The translations under genes and the position numbers were made by a program. From Paraburkholderia graminis C4D1M (GTDB taxonomy: Bacteria; Pseudomonadota; Gammaproteobacteria; Burkholderiales; Burkholderiaceae), in assembly GCF_000172415.1 (NCBI RefSeq), contig NZ_ABLD01000008.1, forward strand, positions 1 to 64,000: DNA of 64,000 bases, in the 5' to 3' direction. Below the pieces are notes generated by a model. It was given only the letters and a program-made list of their open reading frames with translations, was not told the origin of the DNA and searched no databases. Positions 8,542-18,876 of the stretch are shown piece after piece (position 1 is the stretch's first letter; the number at the start of each line of letters is the position of its first letter).

Positions 8542-9810
8542 TTAAACGTGTACAGGCGTCTCGCGGCGAATCTCGCGCGCGAGCATGGCGACCTGCTCGA
8601 TGTCGGTGAGCGTCTCGCGTTCGACGAGCAAGGCTTCGGCGCAGCGCAGGCAACGCACTTCGATTCGCGCCCGCGCCTGCGCATCCGGTATGCGCGTGAT
8701 GTCGGCGACCTTCGCCATGCCGACGATGCGGCGGATCATCTTGCAGCCGGCAAAACCGAGCGTATCGGCAAGCAGGCGGCGCATGAAATGCGCGCAATAG
8801 CCTTCGAGCGCGCGTGTCTGCCCCTGTCCGCCGATAAAGCGGCGCTCGCTGCGGCTTTCGTGATCGCGCCACAGCGCAACGAACTGCTCGCTAACGCCGT
8901 TCCATATGCCGATCACCTGAGCCAGCAGCCATTCCTCGTAAGCCGCCGGGTCGCCTCCGTCAGCACGGCCATGCCAGTCGCGCGAGAAATAGGCCAGAAG
9001 GAGATTGGCCAGCACCGCGCCGATGTCGAAACCCATCGGCCCGTAGAAAGCGAACTCCGGATCGATCACGAACGTCTCGTCCTCGTTGACCATGATCGAG
9101 CCGGTATGCAGATCGCCGTGCAGCAAGGTCTCCGCGCGGTTCATGAATGCCCACTTCATGTCGCCCGCGGCAATACGCAATGCTTCGTTCGTTCTCAAAC
9201 GTTCAAGCGCGGATAGCGGCAAGGCCGGGCTATAAATATTCGACGGATGATCTTCGAAAGGAAACGTGAACACCAGATCTTCAGTGATCCTGCACAGTTC
9301 GACATTGACGGCTGCGCTCACCGCCTGCTTTTTGATGTCGGGCGCAAGGAACAGATCCGAGCCATGAAAGAGCGTCTGCGCGAGATAGGTGGACAGATGC
9401 GCCGCGAGCTTCGGATAGGTCATGCCGCTCATCAGCCCTTGCCGCAAAATGCAATGCGACGCGAGCCGTTGCATGACCATCAGAAAACGCTGGCTGTCGG
9501 CGTGATACACCTTGGGCACATGCTGCGGGCAAAGCGCGCCGAAGCGGCGCAGGGCCGCAACTTCGTGCTCCATGCGCTGACACGACAGCGGCCACGTCTT
9601 GCCGACCAGCCGCAAAAAGGGCGGAGCCTGCTTGACCACGACGCTGCGCTGCGGCGCCTTCGCATTCGTCACGAAGTACACATAATTCAGATTGCCGTCG
9701 CCGACTTCGGCGACGTCCAGATCGTCCGGCTCGCCGAGCAGCGCGCGCACCTTGGGAATGGCGCCGAGATACGCTGCGAGCTCGCTTGCGGTAAAGGCTT
9801 CAAACTCCAT
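8542..9810 (-). CDS. mtnK: S-methyl-5-thioribose kinase
   Basis: The 422-residue protein phosphorylates free methylthioribose (possibly also 5-deoxyribose) at C1 with ATP. It has the aminoglycoside-phosphotransferase-like kinase fold: VGDGNLNYVYFV (residues 37-47) for nucleotide binding, HGDLHTGSIMV with catalytic D233, and IDPEFAFYGPMGFDIG with metal-binding D250. A kinase acting on the free sugar, rather than the MTA phosphorylase route, fits with uptake of the sugar by the co-transcribed ABC importer. It is the first enzyme gene after gntR, 49 bases downstream. Confidence 0.92.
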   Translation of the reverse strand: MEFEAFTASELAAYLGAIPKVRALLGEPDDLDVAEVGDGNLNYVYFVTNAKAPQRSVVVKQAPPFLRLVGKTWPLSCQRMEHEVAALRRFGALCPQHVPKVYHADSQRFLMVMQRLASHCILRQGLMSGMTYPKLAAHLSTYLAQTLFHGSDLFLAPDIKKQAVSAAVNVELCRITEDLVFTFPFEDHPSNIYSPALPLSALERLRTNEALRIAAGDMKWAFMNRAETLLHGDLHTGSIMVNEDETFVIDPEFAFYGPMGFDIGAVLANLLLAYFSRDWHGRADGGDPAAYEEWLLAQVIGIWNGVSEQFVALWRDHESRSERRFIGGQGQTRALEGYCAHFMRRLLADTLGFAGCKMIRRIVGMAKVADITRIPDAQARARIEVRCLRCAEALLVERETLTDIEQVAMLAREIRRETPVHV

Positions 9811-9859
9811 CGGTGCCTCCTCCGATGTTGCTTCCGGCGCTCATCGACCAAAGACGTCT

Positions 9860-10579
9860 TTAGCGACGCTTGCGCACCAGGTCGAACTTGAAGATGCTCG
9901 TGTTGTAGTAGTCGTTGCTATAGCAAAGCGGCTCGCCGCTCTGATCGAAATCCACTTCGTCCAGCAGCAGAAACATGCCGAAACCATCGCCCAACTCGGG
10001 CAGATCGCGCGGCGTGAGAATAGTGGGCTGTATCGACGTGTGCGTATGCGACAAACGCCGGCCAGTCCGCGCGAACATGCCGAATAGCGATTCGCCCAAC
10101 TCGCCCTGCGCCTCGTCGAAAAGCGTTTTCGGAATCGTGTCGATGCAGTAAGCGGCAATTGCATCGTCGGCGCGGCGCACCCGTTCGATGCGGATGCAAC
10201 TGTCGCCCGGCGCGATTCCAAGCTTCTCGGCAAGACTCTCCGATGCGGCAATGCTGTCCATCTGAATACGGCTCGTGGAAGGTACGGCGCCCACGCTCCT
10301 GATCATGTCAGTTACAGACATCAGATCATCGAGGCCGCCTTGCAGCTTCAACGAAATTTGTCTGATGAAGGTGCCGCGCCCCTGAATCCGTGACAGCAGT
10401 CCATGCGAGATCATTTGCGCCACTGCTTCGCGCAAACTCGAACGGCCGACGCCAAGCAGTTCGCAGAGCTCCAGTTCAGTAGGAATCTGGTCACCCGGCT
10501 TGAGCTTGCGCTCACGAATCATGGTCAGCAGCGACTCCTGGATCTTGTCGCTCATCGATCGCTCTACGCTCAGGCGCAT
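9860..10579 (-). CDS. GntR-family transcriptional regulator (HutC-type, UTRA domain)
   Basis: The 239-residue regulator has an N-terminal winged helix-turn-helix (PTELELCELLGVGRSSLREA, about residues 37-56) and a C-terminal UTRA ligand domain. It heads the mtnK-dhaL operon and a perfect 18-base palindrome lies 32 bases upstream of its start, so autorepression relieved by an operon metabolite is likely. The start at 10579 is used; an internal ATG at 10555 (MSDKIQ) is also possible and neither has a strong ribosome site. The effector is unknown, but a methylthioribose- or deoxyribose-derived phosphate is a reasonable guess. Confidence 0.88.
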   Translation of the reverse strand: MRLSVERSMSDKIQESLLTMIRERKLKPGDQIPTELELCELLGVGRSSLREAVAQMISHGLLSRIQGRGTFIRQISLKLQGGLDDLMSVTDMIRSVGAVPSTSRIQMDSIAASESLAEKLGIAPGDSCIRIERVRRADDAIAAYCIDTIPKTLFDEAQGELGESLFGMFARTGRRLSHTHTSIQPTILTPRDLPELGDGFGMFLLLDEVDFDQSGEPLCYSNDYYNTSIFKFDLVRKRR

Positions 10580-10610
10580 GTTGTCTCTCGCTCGTCACTG
10601 CGCCCAATAT

Positions 10611-10628
10611 ACATCAGACATCTGATGT
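10611..10628. promoter_or_regulatory. Palindromic operator upstream of gntR
   Basis: ACATCAGA-CA-TCTGATGT has perfect 8-bp arms and a 2-base centre. On the minus strand it lies just upstream of TATATT (10606-10611), a good -10 candidate, so a bound repressor would cover the spacer between -35 and -10. The remainder of the 10580-10915 gap holds only this promoter region, a hairpin at 10798-10819 and no convincing gene. Confidence 0.65.
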
Positions 10629-10797
10629 TTTTGTAGGGAGTTTCCCTTGGTTTTTTCTCGCGTCTACCGCCCTTCACGAGCCGCGAATTGCGTCGCACGC
10701 GCAGCAAGTCCAGACGCTCATCCTTGTCGATGCACGCTTCTCGCCGCGCTGCGTTGCGCAAAATCCGGCTTGCGCGGCGATGCCTTGCAAAGTACTG

Positions 10798-10819
10798 AAC
10801 GCGCTGTGCCGAGCGCGTT
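10798..10819 (+). terminator. Terminator-like hairpin with T-run, no obvious upstream gene
   Basis: AACGCGCT (10798-10805) and AGCGCGTT (10812-10819) form a perfect 8-bp stem with a 6-base loop, followed by a run of Ts ending near 10822. This is a rho-independent terminator shape on the plus strand, about 95 bases before the Crp/Fnr gene. No protein-coding gene on that strand ends before it, so it could end a small RNA transcribed from about 10640, attenuate the regulator gene, or be chance. Confidence 0.3.
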
Positions 10820-10915
10820 TTTATGGTCGATGTGTAGAATGAATCGCACAACGCCGCGCTATTACAAACGCCTGAATGGGCGCTGCATTCGCAAGGCAAA
10901 TTTAAGGAGACGACA

Positions 10916-11680
10916 ATGTGGTTTGTCGGCAAGAGCGAACTGCTCTCTTTGATCGAATGTCATTGCCTCGACGAGGTCATGCCTGCCTTTAGCGACCATC
11001 GCACGCTGCGTAAGAACGCCGTGATCTATCGGCCGGACGAATCGAGCGAGCACGTGTACCTGCTCAAGAGCGGCAGCGTAAGGCTCTACCGTCTGACCGA
11101 GGACGGCCAGGAAATCACGCTTGCGTTCGTGAAGGCGGGCATGATTTTCGGCGACGGCGACGTGCTCAACGAAGAGAACTATTCCCATCACGCGCAGGCG
11201 CTGACGCCAAGCATGGTCTGCTATATCCGCAAGGCCGATTTCAAGGAACTGCTCGCGCGTTACGACGTCATCAATCAGTTCGTGCTGCGCAATCACTATC
11301 TGCGCTGGCAGGAAGCACAGCAGTTGATCGAGAATCTCTCGCTGCACGATGTCAGAAAGCGGCTCGTCAATATCCTCGTCATGTTCGCGGGCCAGGTGGG
11401 TGCGGCCCACGAGCACCCGGAGCACGGCGATACCATCCTGATCGACTTGCCGATCGCACAGGACAAGCTCGCGGAATTCATCGGCACGTCGCGCGAATCC
11501 GTCAACCGGCACTTCAGCGACCTGAAGGCGGAAGGCTTCGTCGACATGCACGAGCGCAAGATCGTGCTGACGCCTGCGTTCGTCACGCGCTACATCACCA
11601 GGGCGCCCAGCTTTACGGCCGTGCCGGCAAGCGCAAGCCAGGCGCCGCGCGAGTTCAGAGCGCCGCTAATGCGCGCTTGA
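10916..11680 (+). CDS. Crp/Fnr-family transcriptional regulator
   Basis: This 254-residue protein has an N-terminal cyclic-nucleotide-binding-type beta barrel (about residues 20-130) and a C-terminal winged helix. The recognition helix region IGTSRESVNRHF (near residue 195) closely resembles that of E. coli CRP, including the RE-x3-R pattern, so a TGTGA-type target is plausible. The four-cysteine cluster of FNR is not present. A strong AAGGAGA site precedes the ATG. Its 3' end overlaps the convergent racemase gene by 26 bases. Two CRP-like palindromes occur upstream of the neighbouring sugar importer. Confidence 0.85.
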   Translation: MWFVGKSELLSLIECHCLDEVMPAFSDHRTLRKNAVIYRPDESSEHVYLLKSGSVRLYRLTEDGQEITLAFVKAGMIFGDGDVLNEENYSHHAQALTPSMVCYIRKADFKELLARYDVINQFVLRNHYLRWQEAQQLIENLSLHDVRKRLVNILVMFAGQVGAAHEHPEHGDTILIDLPIAQDKLAEFIGTSRESVNRHFSDLKAEGFVDMHERKIVLTPAFVTRYITRAPSFTAVPASASQAPREFRAPLMRA

Positions 11681-12311
11681 CCGACGCCACGCCGCTCTGC
11701 GGACTCGACAGCACCGGCACCGGGAGCGAGCCGAGCGACGGCACGAGGCGCGCCATCGAGACTTGCGCGAGCACGATCACATCCACCTGTCCGGCAAGCT
11801 CGATAATCGCGCGCTTGAGGATGTCGTCGTGCTTCGCGGCGTCGCCAGCAAGCAGCGCTTCGAATGCGCCTTGCGCGATGCATTCCGTCACCTCGATCTC
11901 AACGCCGCGCTCGACAGCCTTCCTGCGAATGAGGCGCACCGTGGGCTCCAGCGTCGTGGACACGGTAGCGACCACGCCGACCCGCGGTCCCAGCGCGCAG
12001 GCCTCGTCAGCCATCGCTTCGTCCACCTTGACGATTGGCGTGCGGATCATGCCGCGCAGCAGATCGGTCGCCTCGCCCACCGATGAGCACGCGTTGAGAA
12101 TGATGTCCGCGCCGAGCGCTTCCGCATTCGCCATATAGCTATAAAGGCGGCGCGTTACTTCGGGGGTCAGGTGTCCCGCCGAACGCACATCGGCAAGCAG
12201 GCTGTCGTCGACGATATTGACGACCCGCGCATCGGCTAATTGCGCGGCGAATTGCGCCTTGAGCGGGTCGACCGTGACTGGGCCGGTATGTATAACGACG
12301 ATCGTGGTCAT
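11655..12311 (-). CDS. Asp/Glu/hydantoin racemase family protein
   Basis: The 218-residue protein belongs to the cofactor-independent two-cysteine racemase superfamily. The catalytic pair is seen as C75 (LNACSSVGEA) and C144 (TECIAQGAFEAL). It is the last gene of the second importer operon, 30 bases after the ATPase, which suggests that the true substrate is a sugar acid or similar compound brought in by that importer rather than an amino acid. Members of this family work as racemases, isomerases and decarboxylases, so the reaction is not assigned. Confidence 0.78.
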   Translation of the reverse strand: MTTIVVIHTGPVTVDPLKAQFAAQLADARVVNIVDDSLLADVRSAGHLTPEVTRRLYSYMANAEALGADIILNACSSVGEATDLLRGMIRTPIVKVDEAMADEACALGPRVGVVATVSTTLEPTVRLIRRKAVERGVEIEVTECIAQGAFEALLAGDAAKHDDILKRAIIELAGQVDVIVLAQVSMARLVPSLGSLPVPVLSSPQSGVASVKRALAAL

Positions 12312-12341
12312 GTTCGTGTCCGTTACTTCGTTGAATGATTT

Positions 12342-13858
<1,517 letters not shown>

Positions 13859-13859
<1 letters not shown>

Positions 13860-14800
13860 CACTTCGTATAGCTGGTCATGTTGTCCTTCGTGACCACGGT
13901 CACGCCCGTGTCGATGTCCTTCGGCTGGCCCTCCTGGCCCTGGATCTGCGCGACGAGATGGTCGACCGCGAGCGAGCCCATCGTCACCGGGCGCTGGACC
14001 ATGATGCCCTGAATGTAGCCGTCCTTGAGACCTTTGAGCGTGTCCGGAAGATCGTCGAAGGCAAGCACTTCGAGCTTGCCCTTCATCGCGCCGAATTCCC
14101 GCGTGTTGAGCACTTTCGCGACCGCCGGCCCGCCGACCTGGCTCACGCCGAAAATGCCCTTGAGGTTCGGATGCGCGCGCAGCGTGGTTTCGACGACCGA
14201 CACGCCGCGCGCCAGGTCGTCGTCGGTGCCTTGCGTCTCGACCACCTTGATGCCCGGATACTTCGCCAGGCCCTTCTTGATGCCGGCAATGCGTTCGTTC
14301 AGATTGACCGCGCCGAGCTGCCCCGTGATGATCGCGACTTCACCCTGACCATTGAGCGCCTTGCCCATCGTTTCGGCCATGGTGGCGCCCGCCTGTTCGT
14401 TGTTCGTGCCGATGTACATCGACCGGCCGCTTTTCGGCGAATCCGAATCGTACGTCAGCACCTTGATGCCGCTTTGCTCCGCGCGCTTCATCACGCTCTC
14501 GACCGACTTCGGCTCATTGACAGATATCGCAATGCCATCCACGTGCCTTGAAATCAGATCTTCGATGATCTGTACCTGCGTGGAGCCCTGGGTGTTTTGC
14601 GGCACCACCCATTGGTATTTCACGCCGGCTTTGTCGGCCGCCGTTTTCGCACCCTTGTTGCAGTCGTCGAAGAACGGCACGGCGACTTTGGGAATGACGG
14701 CTACCGAAATATCTTTTGCGTCTTTCGCGTGAGCCGTTGTGCCGACCGATGCGGCCAGCGCGACTAATGCGCCCGCCGTAATGCGTTGCGTGAGTTTCAT
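13859..14800 (-). CDS. Periplasmic sugar-binding protein (second ABC system)
   Basis: The 313-residue RbsB-like (Peripla_BP_4) protein has a classical signal peptide ending GTTAHA, with cleavage expected after residue 25, and no lipobox, unlike the binding protein at 5604. Binding-fold elements include VIPKVAVPFFDDCNKGAK, DGIAISVNEPKSVE and KVLTYDSDSPKS. It lies between the permease (58 bases upstream) and the ATPase in the same operon. Some relatives carry rhamnose or autoinducer-2-like ligands, but nothing here fixes the substrate. Confidence 0.88.
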
Positions 14801-14857
14801 GCGTGTCTCCTGATGTTATGTTCGCGGCATTCGGTATGACTCGTGTTTCTAGTGTTT

Positions 14858-15859
14858 CTAGCGTTCCTTGCGGCGCACGCGCCAGATGTCGATGCTGACG
14901 GCAATGAGGATCACGCAGCCGGTGATGGCCTGCTGCGCATAGGTATCGATATTGAGCAGCACCACGCCGTTCGTGATGATTCCCGCGAGCGCCGCGCCGA
15001 TGATGGCGCCTTCCACGCTGCCCGCGCCGCCCGACAGGCTTGCGCCGCCGATGGCAGCCGCCGCGATCACGTCGAGTTCGGCGCCGAAGCCGGAGGCCGG
15101 CTCCGCCGATACGAAGCGCGAGAACGCGATGACGCCCGCCATCGACGCGATCAGTCCGGACAGCACATAGACCGAGAACTTGACGCGGGCCGTGCGCACG
15201 CCGGACAGGCGCGCGGCCACTTCGTTGCCGCCCGTCGCATAGACATGACGGCCGAAGCGCGTCTGCCGCATGACGATGGAAAAGACGGCTGTCATCGCCA
15301 GAAGAATGACGACCGGAAAGGGCACGAAACCGATATAGCCCTGACCGATGAAGGTGAAACTGTCGGGCACGTCGGGCGTGACGGGCACGCCTTTGGTGAT
15401 GATGTACATGAGGCCGCGGCCGATCGACAGCGTGCCCAGCGTCGCGATGAAAGGCGGCAACTGTATCCACGTGATCATGAAGCCGTTGAACGCGCCGACG
15501 GCAAGTCCCACGCCGAGCCCCGCGCCGATCGCCACCGGCGCGCTGTAACCGTGCTGGAAGGCGAGCGCGGTGACGAGCGACGATAAGCCCATGACCGAGC
15601 CCACCGACAGGTCGATGCCGCCTGTAATGATCACGAGCATCATGCCGATCGACATCAGCGCGATCAGCGAAAACGAGCGGAACACGCCCATCAGGTTGTT
15701 GGTCGTGAGGAAGTATGGCGAGAAGACGCTGATCAGCAAGCCGACCAGCAGCAGCACCGACAGCACGTTCAGCTCGCGTATCCGCAGACACGCCTTGATC
15801 CGTTCCGCGGCACGCGACGGCGCAGGCTGGGGTTCCTTCTTCGACGATATTGCGGTCAC
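14858..15859 (-). CDS. Sugar ABC transporter permease (RbsC-like, second system)
   Basis: The 333-residue polytopic protein of the BPD_transp_2 family carries MLVIITGGIDLSVGSVMGL near residue 79 and the late IAAAAIGGASLSGGAGS segment. The start is a GTG at 15859 with a good AGGAG site six bases before it. It is the first gene of the operon permease, binding protein, ATPase, racemase. The promoter region upstream is shared with the divergent epimerase gene and contains two CRP-like palindromes. Confidence 0.9.
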   Translation of the reverse strand: MTAISSKKEPQPAPSRAAERIKACLRIRELNVLSVLLLVGLLISVFSPYFLTTNNLMGVFRSFSLIALMSIGMMLVIITGGIDLSVGSVMGLSSLVTALAFQHGYSAPVAIGAGLGVGLAVGAFNGFMITWIQLPPFIATLGTLSIGRGLMYIITKGVPVTPDVPDSFTFIGQGYIGFVPFPVVILLAMTAVFSIVMRQTRFGRHVYATGGNEVAARLSGVRTARVKFSVYVLSGLIASMAGVIAFSRFVSAEPASGFGAELDVIAAAAIGGASLSGGAGSVEGAIIGAALAGIITNGVVLLNIDTYAQQAITGCVILIAVSIDIWRVRRKER

Positions 15860-15917
15860 CGATCGCTCCTCTTTACAAGCCCGGAACAGATCATAGAAGC
15901 GCCGGCCCGCGGAAATC

Positions 15918-16010
15918 TGTGACGCCCGTCATAGATCCGTATCGGGATTCACCCGTAGATTGCGTGCGGATAGCGCGATGAAAGGCCCCGTGCCTATGAC
16001 GCGCGTCACA
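15918..16010. promoter_or_regulatory. Two CRP-like palindromes between divergent permease and epimerase genes
   Basis: TGTGACGCCCGTCATA at 15918-15933 and TATGACGCGCGTCACA at 15995-16010 are inverted copies of one 16-base motif differing at one position. Each matches the TGTGA-N6-TCACA pattern of CRP-type regulators with one mismatch. Centres are 77 bases apart, about seven helical turns. One site serves each divergent transcript. The Crp/Fnr-type regulator at 10916-11680 is the obvious candidate ligand. Confidence 0.6.
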
Positions 16011-16103
16011 GCATTAGCGCGAGGCGCGGCGTTAGGATGCGAGTGGTGTGATCAACGGCGCGGCAAAACCGGACGGCTTTATGAACTGTAAAGGAGACAA
16101 GGC

Positions 16104-17003
16104 ATGACCAAGCGAGTGATAGTGACGGGCGGCAGCGGACTTGCCGGCAAATGGGTGGTCGAGGATCTGGTGGCGCACGGCTATGAAGTGCTCAATGTGG
16201 ACCGCGTACCGATGGCCAAAGGCACGGCGCGAACCCTGATCACCGACATCACCGATGCGGGACAGGTATTCAATGCGTTCGCATCCACTACAACGGCGAA
16301 GGAATTCGACGACGACATCGAGCCCAAGCCGATTGACGCGGTCGTGCATTTCGCGGCGATTCCGCGCATTCTCGTCACGACCGACAACGAGGTGTTCCGC
16401 ATCAACGTGATGGGCACTTACAACGTGCTGGACGCGGCGGCGAAGCTCGGTATCAGGAAGGTCATCGTGGCTTCCAGCGAGACGACATACGGCGTGGTGT
16501 TCGCGCATCGCCATCGCGACCCGGCGTATTTTCCGCTCGACGAGGAGTACCCGGTGGACCCGATGGACAGCTACGCCACGTCGAAGGTCATTAATGAAGT
16601 GACGGCCAAGGCGTTTCATGCGCGCACGGGCTCGGACATTTACTGCTTCCGTATCGGCAACGTACTCGATCCCGAGGACTACCGGAAATTCCCCGTCTGG
16701 CTGAAGGACCCTGCGTTGAGAAAGCGCATCGCATGGAGTTATATCGACGGCCGCGATCTCGCGGCGGCCTGCCGTCTCGGCATTGAAAAAGACGGGCTGG
16801 GCTATACGGTGATGAATGTCGCCGCCGACGACGTCTCTTCGGACCGCCCGGTTGCCGAACTGCTGAAGACCTACTACCCGAATGTGCCGGTCAAAAAGCC
16901 GCTCGGCGAGTTCGAGACCCTGCTGAGTAACGAGAAGCTCAAGCGTTTGCTTGGATGGCAGCAGGCGTATCGGTGGCGCGAGCAGGTGTCGTCACAGTCG
17001 TAG
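16104..17003 (+). CDS. NAD-dependent epimerase/dehydratase (extended SDR)
   Basis: The 299-residue protein has the nucleotide motif TGGSGLAGKW (residues 8-17), a catalytic Ser near 124-125 (VASSETTYG) and Y157-x3-K161 (SYATSK), so the SDR triad is complete. AAGGAGA precedes the ATG. It diverges from the second sugar-importer operon across a 244-base region with paired operators, so it probably acts on the imported sugar or sugar acid, for example as a dehydrogenase of the erythronate type; that substrate is a guess. GDP- or UDP-sugar epimerase activity is also possible. Confidence 0.82.
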   Translation: MTKRVIVTGGSGLAGKWVVEDLVAHGYEVLNVDRVPMAKGTARTLITDITDAGQVFNAFASTTTAKEFDDDIEPKPIDAVVHFAAIPRILVTTDNEVFRINVMGTYNVLDAAAKLGIRKVIVASSETTYGVVFAHRHRDPAYFPLDEEYPVDPMDSYATSKVINEVTAKAFHARTGSDIYCFRIGNVLDPEDYRKFPVWLKDPALRKRIAWSYIDGRDLAAACRLGIEKDGLGYTVMNVAADDVSSDRPVAELLKTYYPNVPVKKPLGEFETLLSNEKLKRLLGWQQAYRWREQVSSQS

Positions 17004-17031
17004 GTCGTAGGTCGTAGGTCGTAAATCGTAA
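16997..17031. repeat. 7-bp tandem repeat at the epimerase stop codon
   Basis: Three perfect copies of GTCGTAG followed by GTCGTAA and ATCGTAA. The first copy contains the epimerase TAG stop codon. Copy-number change would leave the protein end unchanged because every unit brings its own in-frame or shifted stop; no function is apparent. Confidence 0.7.
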
Positions 17032-17071
17032 GCGCCGCACGCTGAGGCAAGATCGCACCGCACCGGCATCG

Positions 17072-18763
17072 CTATGCGGCGCCGATGCGAAACACCGCGA
17101 CTTGCCGGCTCAACTGCCGGGACTGCTCGTCGAGTAACTGGGCGCATGCGCTCGCCTGCTCGACGAGCGCCGCGTTCTGCTGCGTGATCGAATCCATCAT
17201 GGTCAGTGCGGCGTCGACCTGCTCGATGCCGACGCGCTGCTCCTCGGCCGCGGCAGTCATCTCGCTCATTACTTCGCGAAAGCGTCCGGCTGCGTCGAGC
17301 ACGGCCCGGATCGCGCCCTCCGCATGTGTTACGAGCGTCGAGCCATCCGCCGCCGCGCCGACGGAATCCGCCACCAGCACGCCAATGTCCTTCGCAGCCG
17401 TCGACGCATGCTGCGCGAGAGAGCGCACCTCGGCGGCGACGACGGCAAAGCCCCGTCCATGCACGCCAGCCCGCGCCGCTTCCACGGCAGCGTTCAAGGC
17501 GAGGATATTGGTCTGGAACGCGATGCCCTTGATGATTCCCGTGATGTCCGCGATCTTCCTCGAACTGGCGTCGATGCGCGCCATGGTCTTGCTCACTTCT
17601 TCGACGGCATCGTTGCCCTGGTTCGCGGCCGAGGCCGCCTCCTGCGCGACGCCATATGCTTGCTGCGCCCGCGTCGCATTGCGGCGCACCGTCTCCGTCA
17701 GACCGCTCATGCTAGCGGCGGTCTGCTCGAGCGACGCCGCCTGTTCTTCCGTCCGCGCGGACAGATCCAGCGTGCCGGCAGCAATCTCACCAACGGCCGT
17801 ACCGATCGATTCACAACTGTCGCGCACCGCCGTTACCGTTTGCGCGAGCCGCGCCTGCATCTGATGCAGTCCGTCGAGCAGTTGTCCCATTTCATCGGCG
17901 CGGTGACGGGCAACCGTGCGGCTCAGATCTCCGGCCGCAATGGCGTCGAAATGCGCGAGCGCGTCGCGAAGCGGTGCAACGATCGCACGGCGCAGCGCCA
18001 GCCAACTGAACGCCGCCGCGGCGACGCCGAACGCAAGCATCGCCGTCGATCCCGCAAAGAAAAGCTTGAAGTAGTGTTCCGCGTCGTCGTAGCTGCGTTT
18101 CGCATTGGCATACAGCGAGCGTTTGAGCGTGTCGTTCGCCGCGCTCATGTCGTTGAACAGCGTGCTCAACTGCGATACGCCGATCCGCTGCGCAGTCGAC
18201 CGGTCACCTGACTGCAGCGCGTCGAGGAACGCTCGCATCGCGACACGCATTGCGTCGCGGCGCTGCCCCGCGGCGTCGATAAGAGACGCTTCGCCCGCTT
18301 CGTGCGGCTCGTTCACGAAGCTGCGCCACTGTTCGTCCGATTGCTTGAGGAAGTCGGCGGCATGGCGAATCTGCTCCCCCGCGCGCGCGGTGTCCGTCGC
18401 GGCCATTGCACCGCCGAGCACGAGGCGGGTACGCGCCATCAGCAGTTCGGCGTTACCGATGTGGACCGCAGCCGTCAGCTTGTTCTCATAGGTATCGCGC
18501 GTCGCCTGGTTCGCACGCCATGCGCCCGCCAGTCCGAGCACGCCGATGGCGATCATCAACGCGGCGAGCAACGCCATCGTCAGCGCAATGCGCTGCTGCA
18601 ACGAAATCGCCTTGCGCAGCCCGGCAGGTGCGGCCGCACGATCTGTCGCGCCGAACGCATCGGCGCGGCTAACCGGGTCCGGTTCGGAGACCGGTGTGGC
18701 CATGTCGGCGTTGGAAGCGTTGGAAGCGTTGGAAGCGTTGGAGGCGTTGGAAAAGGACAGCAT
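17072..18763 (-). CDS. Methyl-accepting chemotaxis protein
   Basis: This 563-residue inner-membrane chemoreceptor has two membrane helices (about residues 54-75 and 235-260), a periplasmic four-helix-type sensor domain between them, a HAMP segment ([20 protein letters not shown]) and the conserved signalling hairpin containing [21 protein letters not shown] and [14 protein letters not shown]. The ATG at 18763 gives an odd N-terminus with five Ser-Asn-Ala repeats coded by 9-bp units; a second ATG at 18703 (MATPV) would exclude them. It stands alone between the epimerase and the aromatic-acid transporter genes, so it may sense a substrate of either cluster. The ligand is unknown. Confidence 0.9.
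   Translation of the reverse strand: MLSFSNASNASNASNASNADMATPVSEPDPVSRADAFGATDRAAAPAGLRKAISLQQRIALTMALLAALMIAIGVLGLAGAWRANQATRDTYENKLTAAVHIGNAELLMARTRLVLGGAMAATDTARAGEQIRHAADFLKQSDEQWRSFVNEPHEAGEASLIDAAGQRRDAMRVAMRAFLDALQSGDRSTAQRIGVSQLSTLFNDMSAANDTLKRSLYANAKRSYDDAEHYFKLFFAGSTAMLAFGVAAAAFSWLALRRAIVAPLRDALAHFDAIAAGDLSRTVARHRADEMGQLLDGLHQMQARLAQTVTAVRDSCESIGTAVGEIAAGTLDLSARTEEQAASLEQTAASMSGLTETVRRNATRAQQAYGVAQEAASAANQGNDAVEEVSKTMARIDASSRKIADITGIIKGIAFQTNILALNAAVEAARAGVHGRGFAVVAAEVRSLAQHASTAAKDIGVLVADSVGAAADGSTLVTHAEGAIRAVLDAAGRFREVMSEMTAAAEEQRVGIEQVDAALTMMDSITQQNAALVEQASACAQLLDEQSRQLSRQVAVFRIGAA
18708..18752. repeat. Five 9-bp tandem repeats at the start of the chemoreceptor gene
   Basis: Five units of GCGTTGGAA (one with a single change) code for five Ser-Asn-Ala triplets at the cytoplasmic N-terminus of the receptor. 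The unit is a multiple of three, so slippage would change length but not reading frame. Confidence 0.8.
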
Positions 18764-18876
18764 GATGCGAACCTCTGCTTTTGAAATCGGATAAATGCCG
18801 TGGACGCTATGACGCGTCGACTCGCGCACGGCCTTGCCCGTATATGCCGCGCCTGGTTGCGGCAAGCGGCGTTGAG

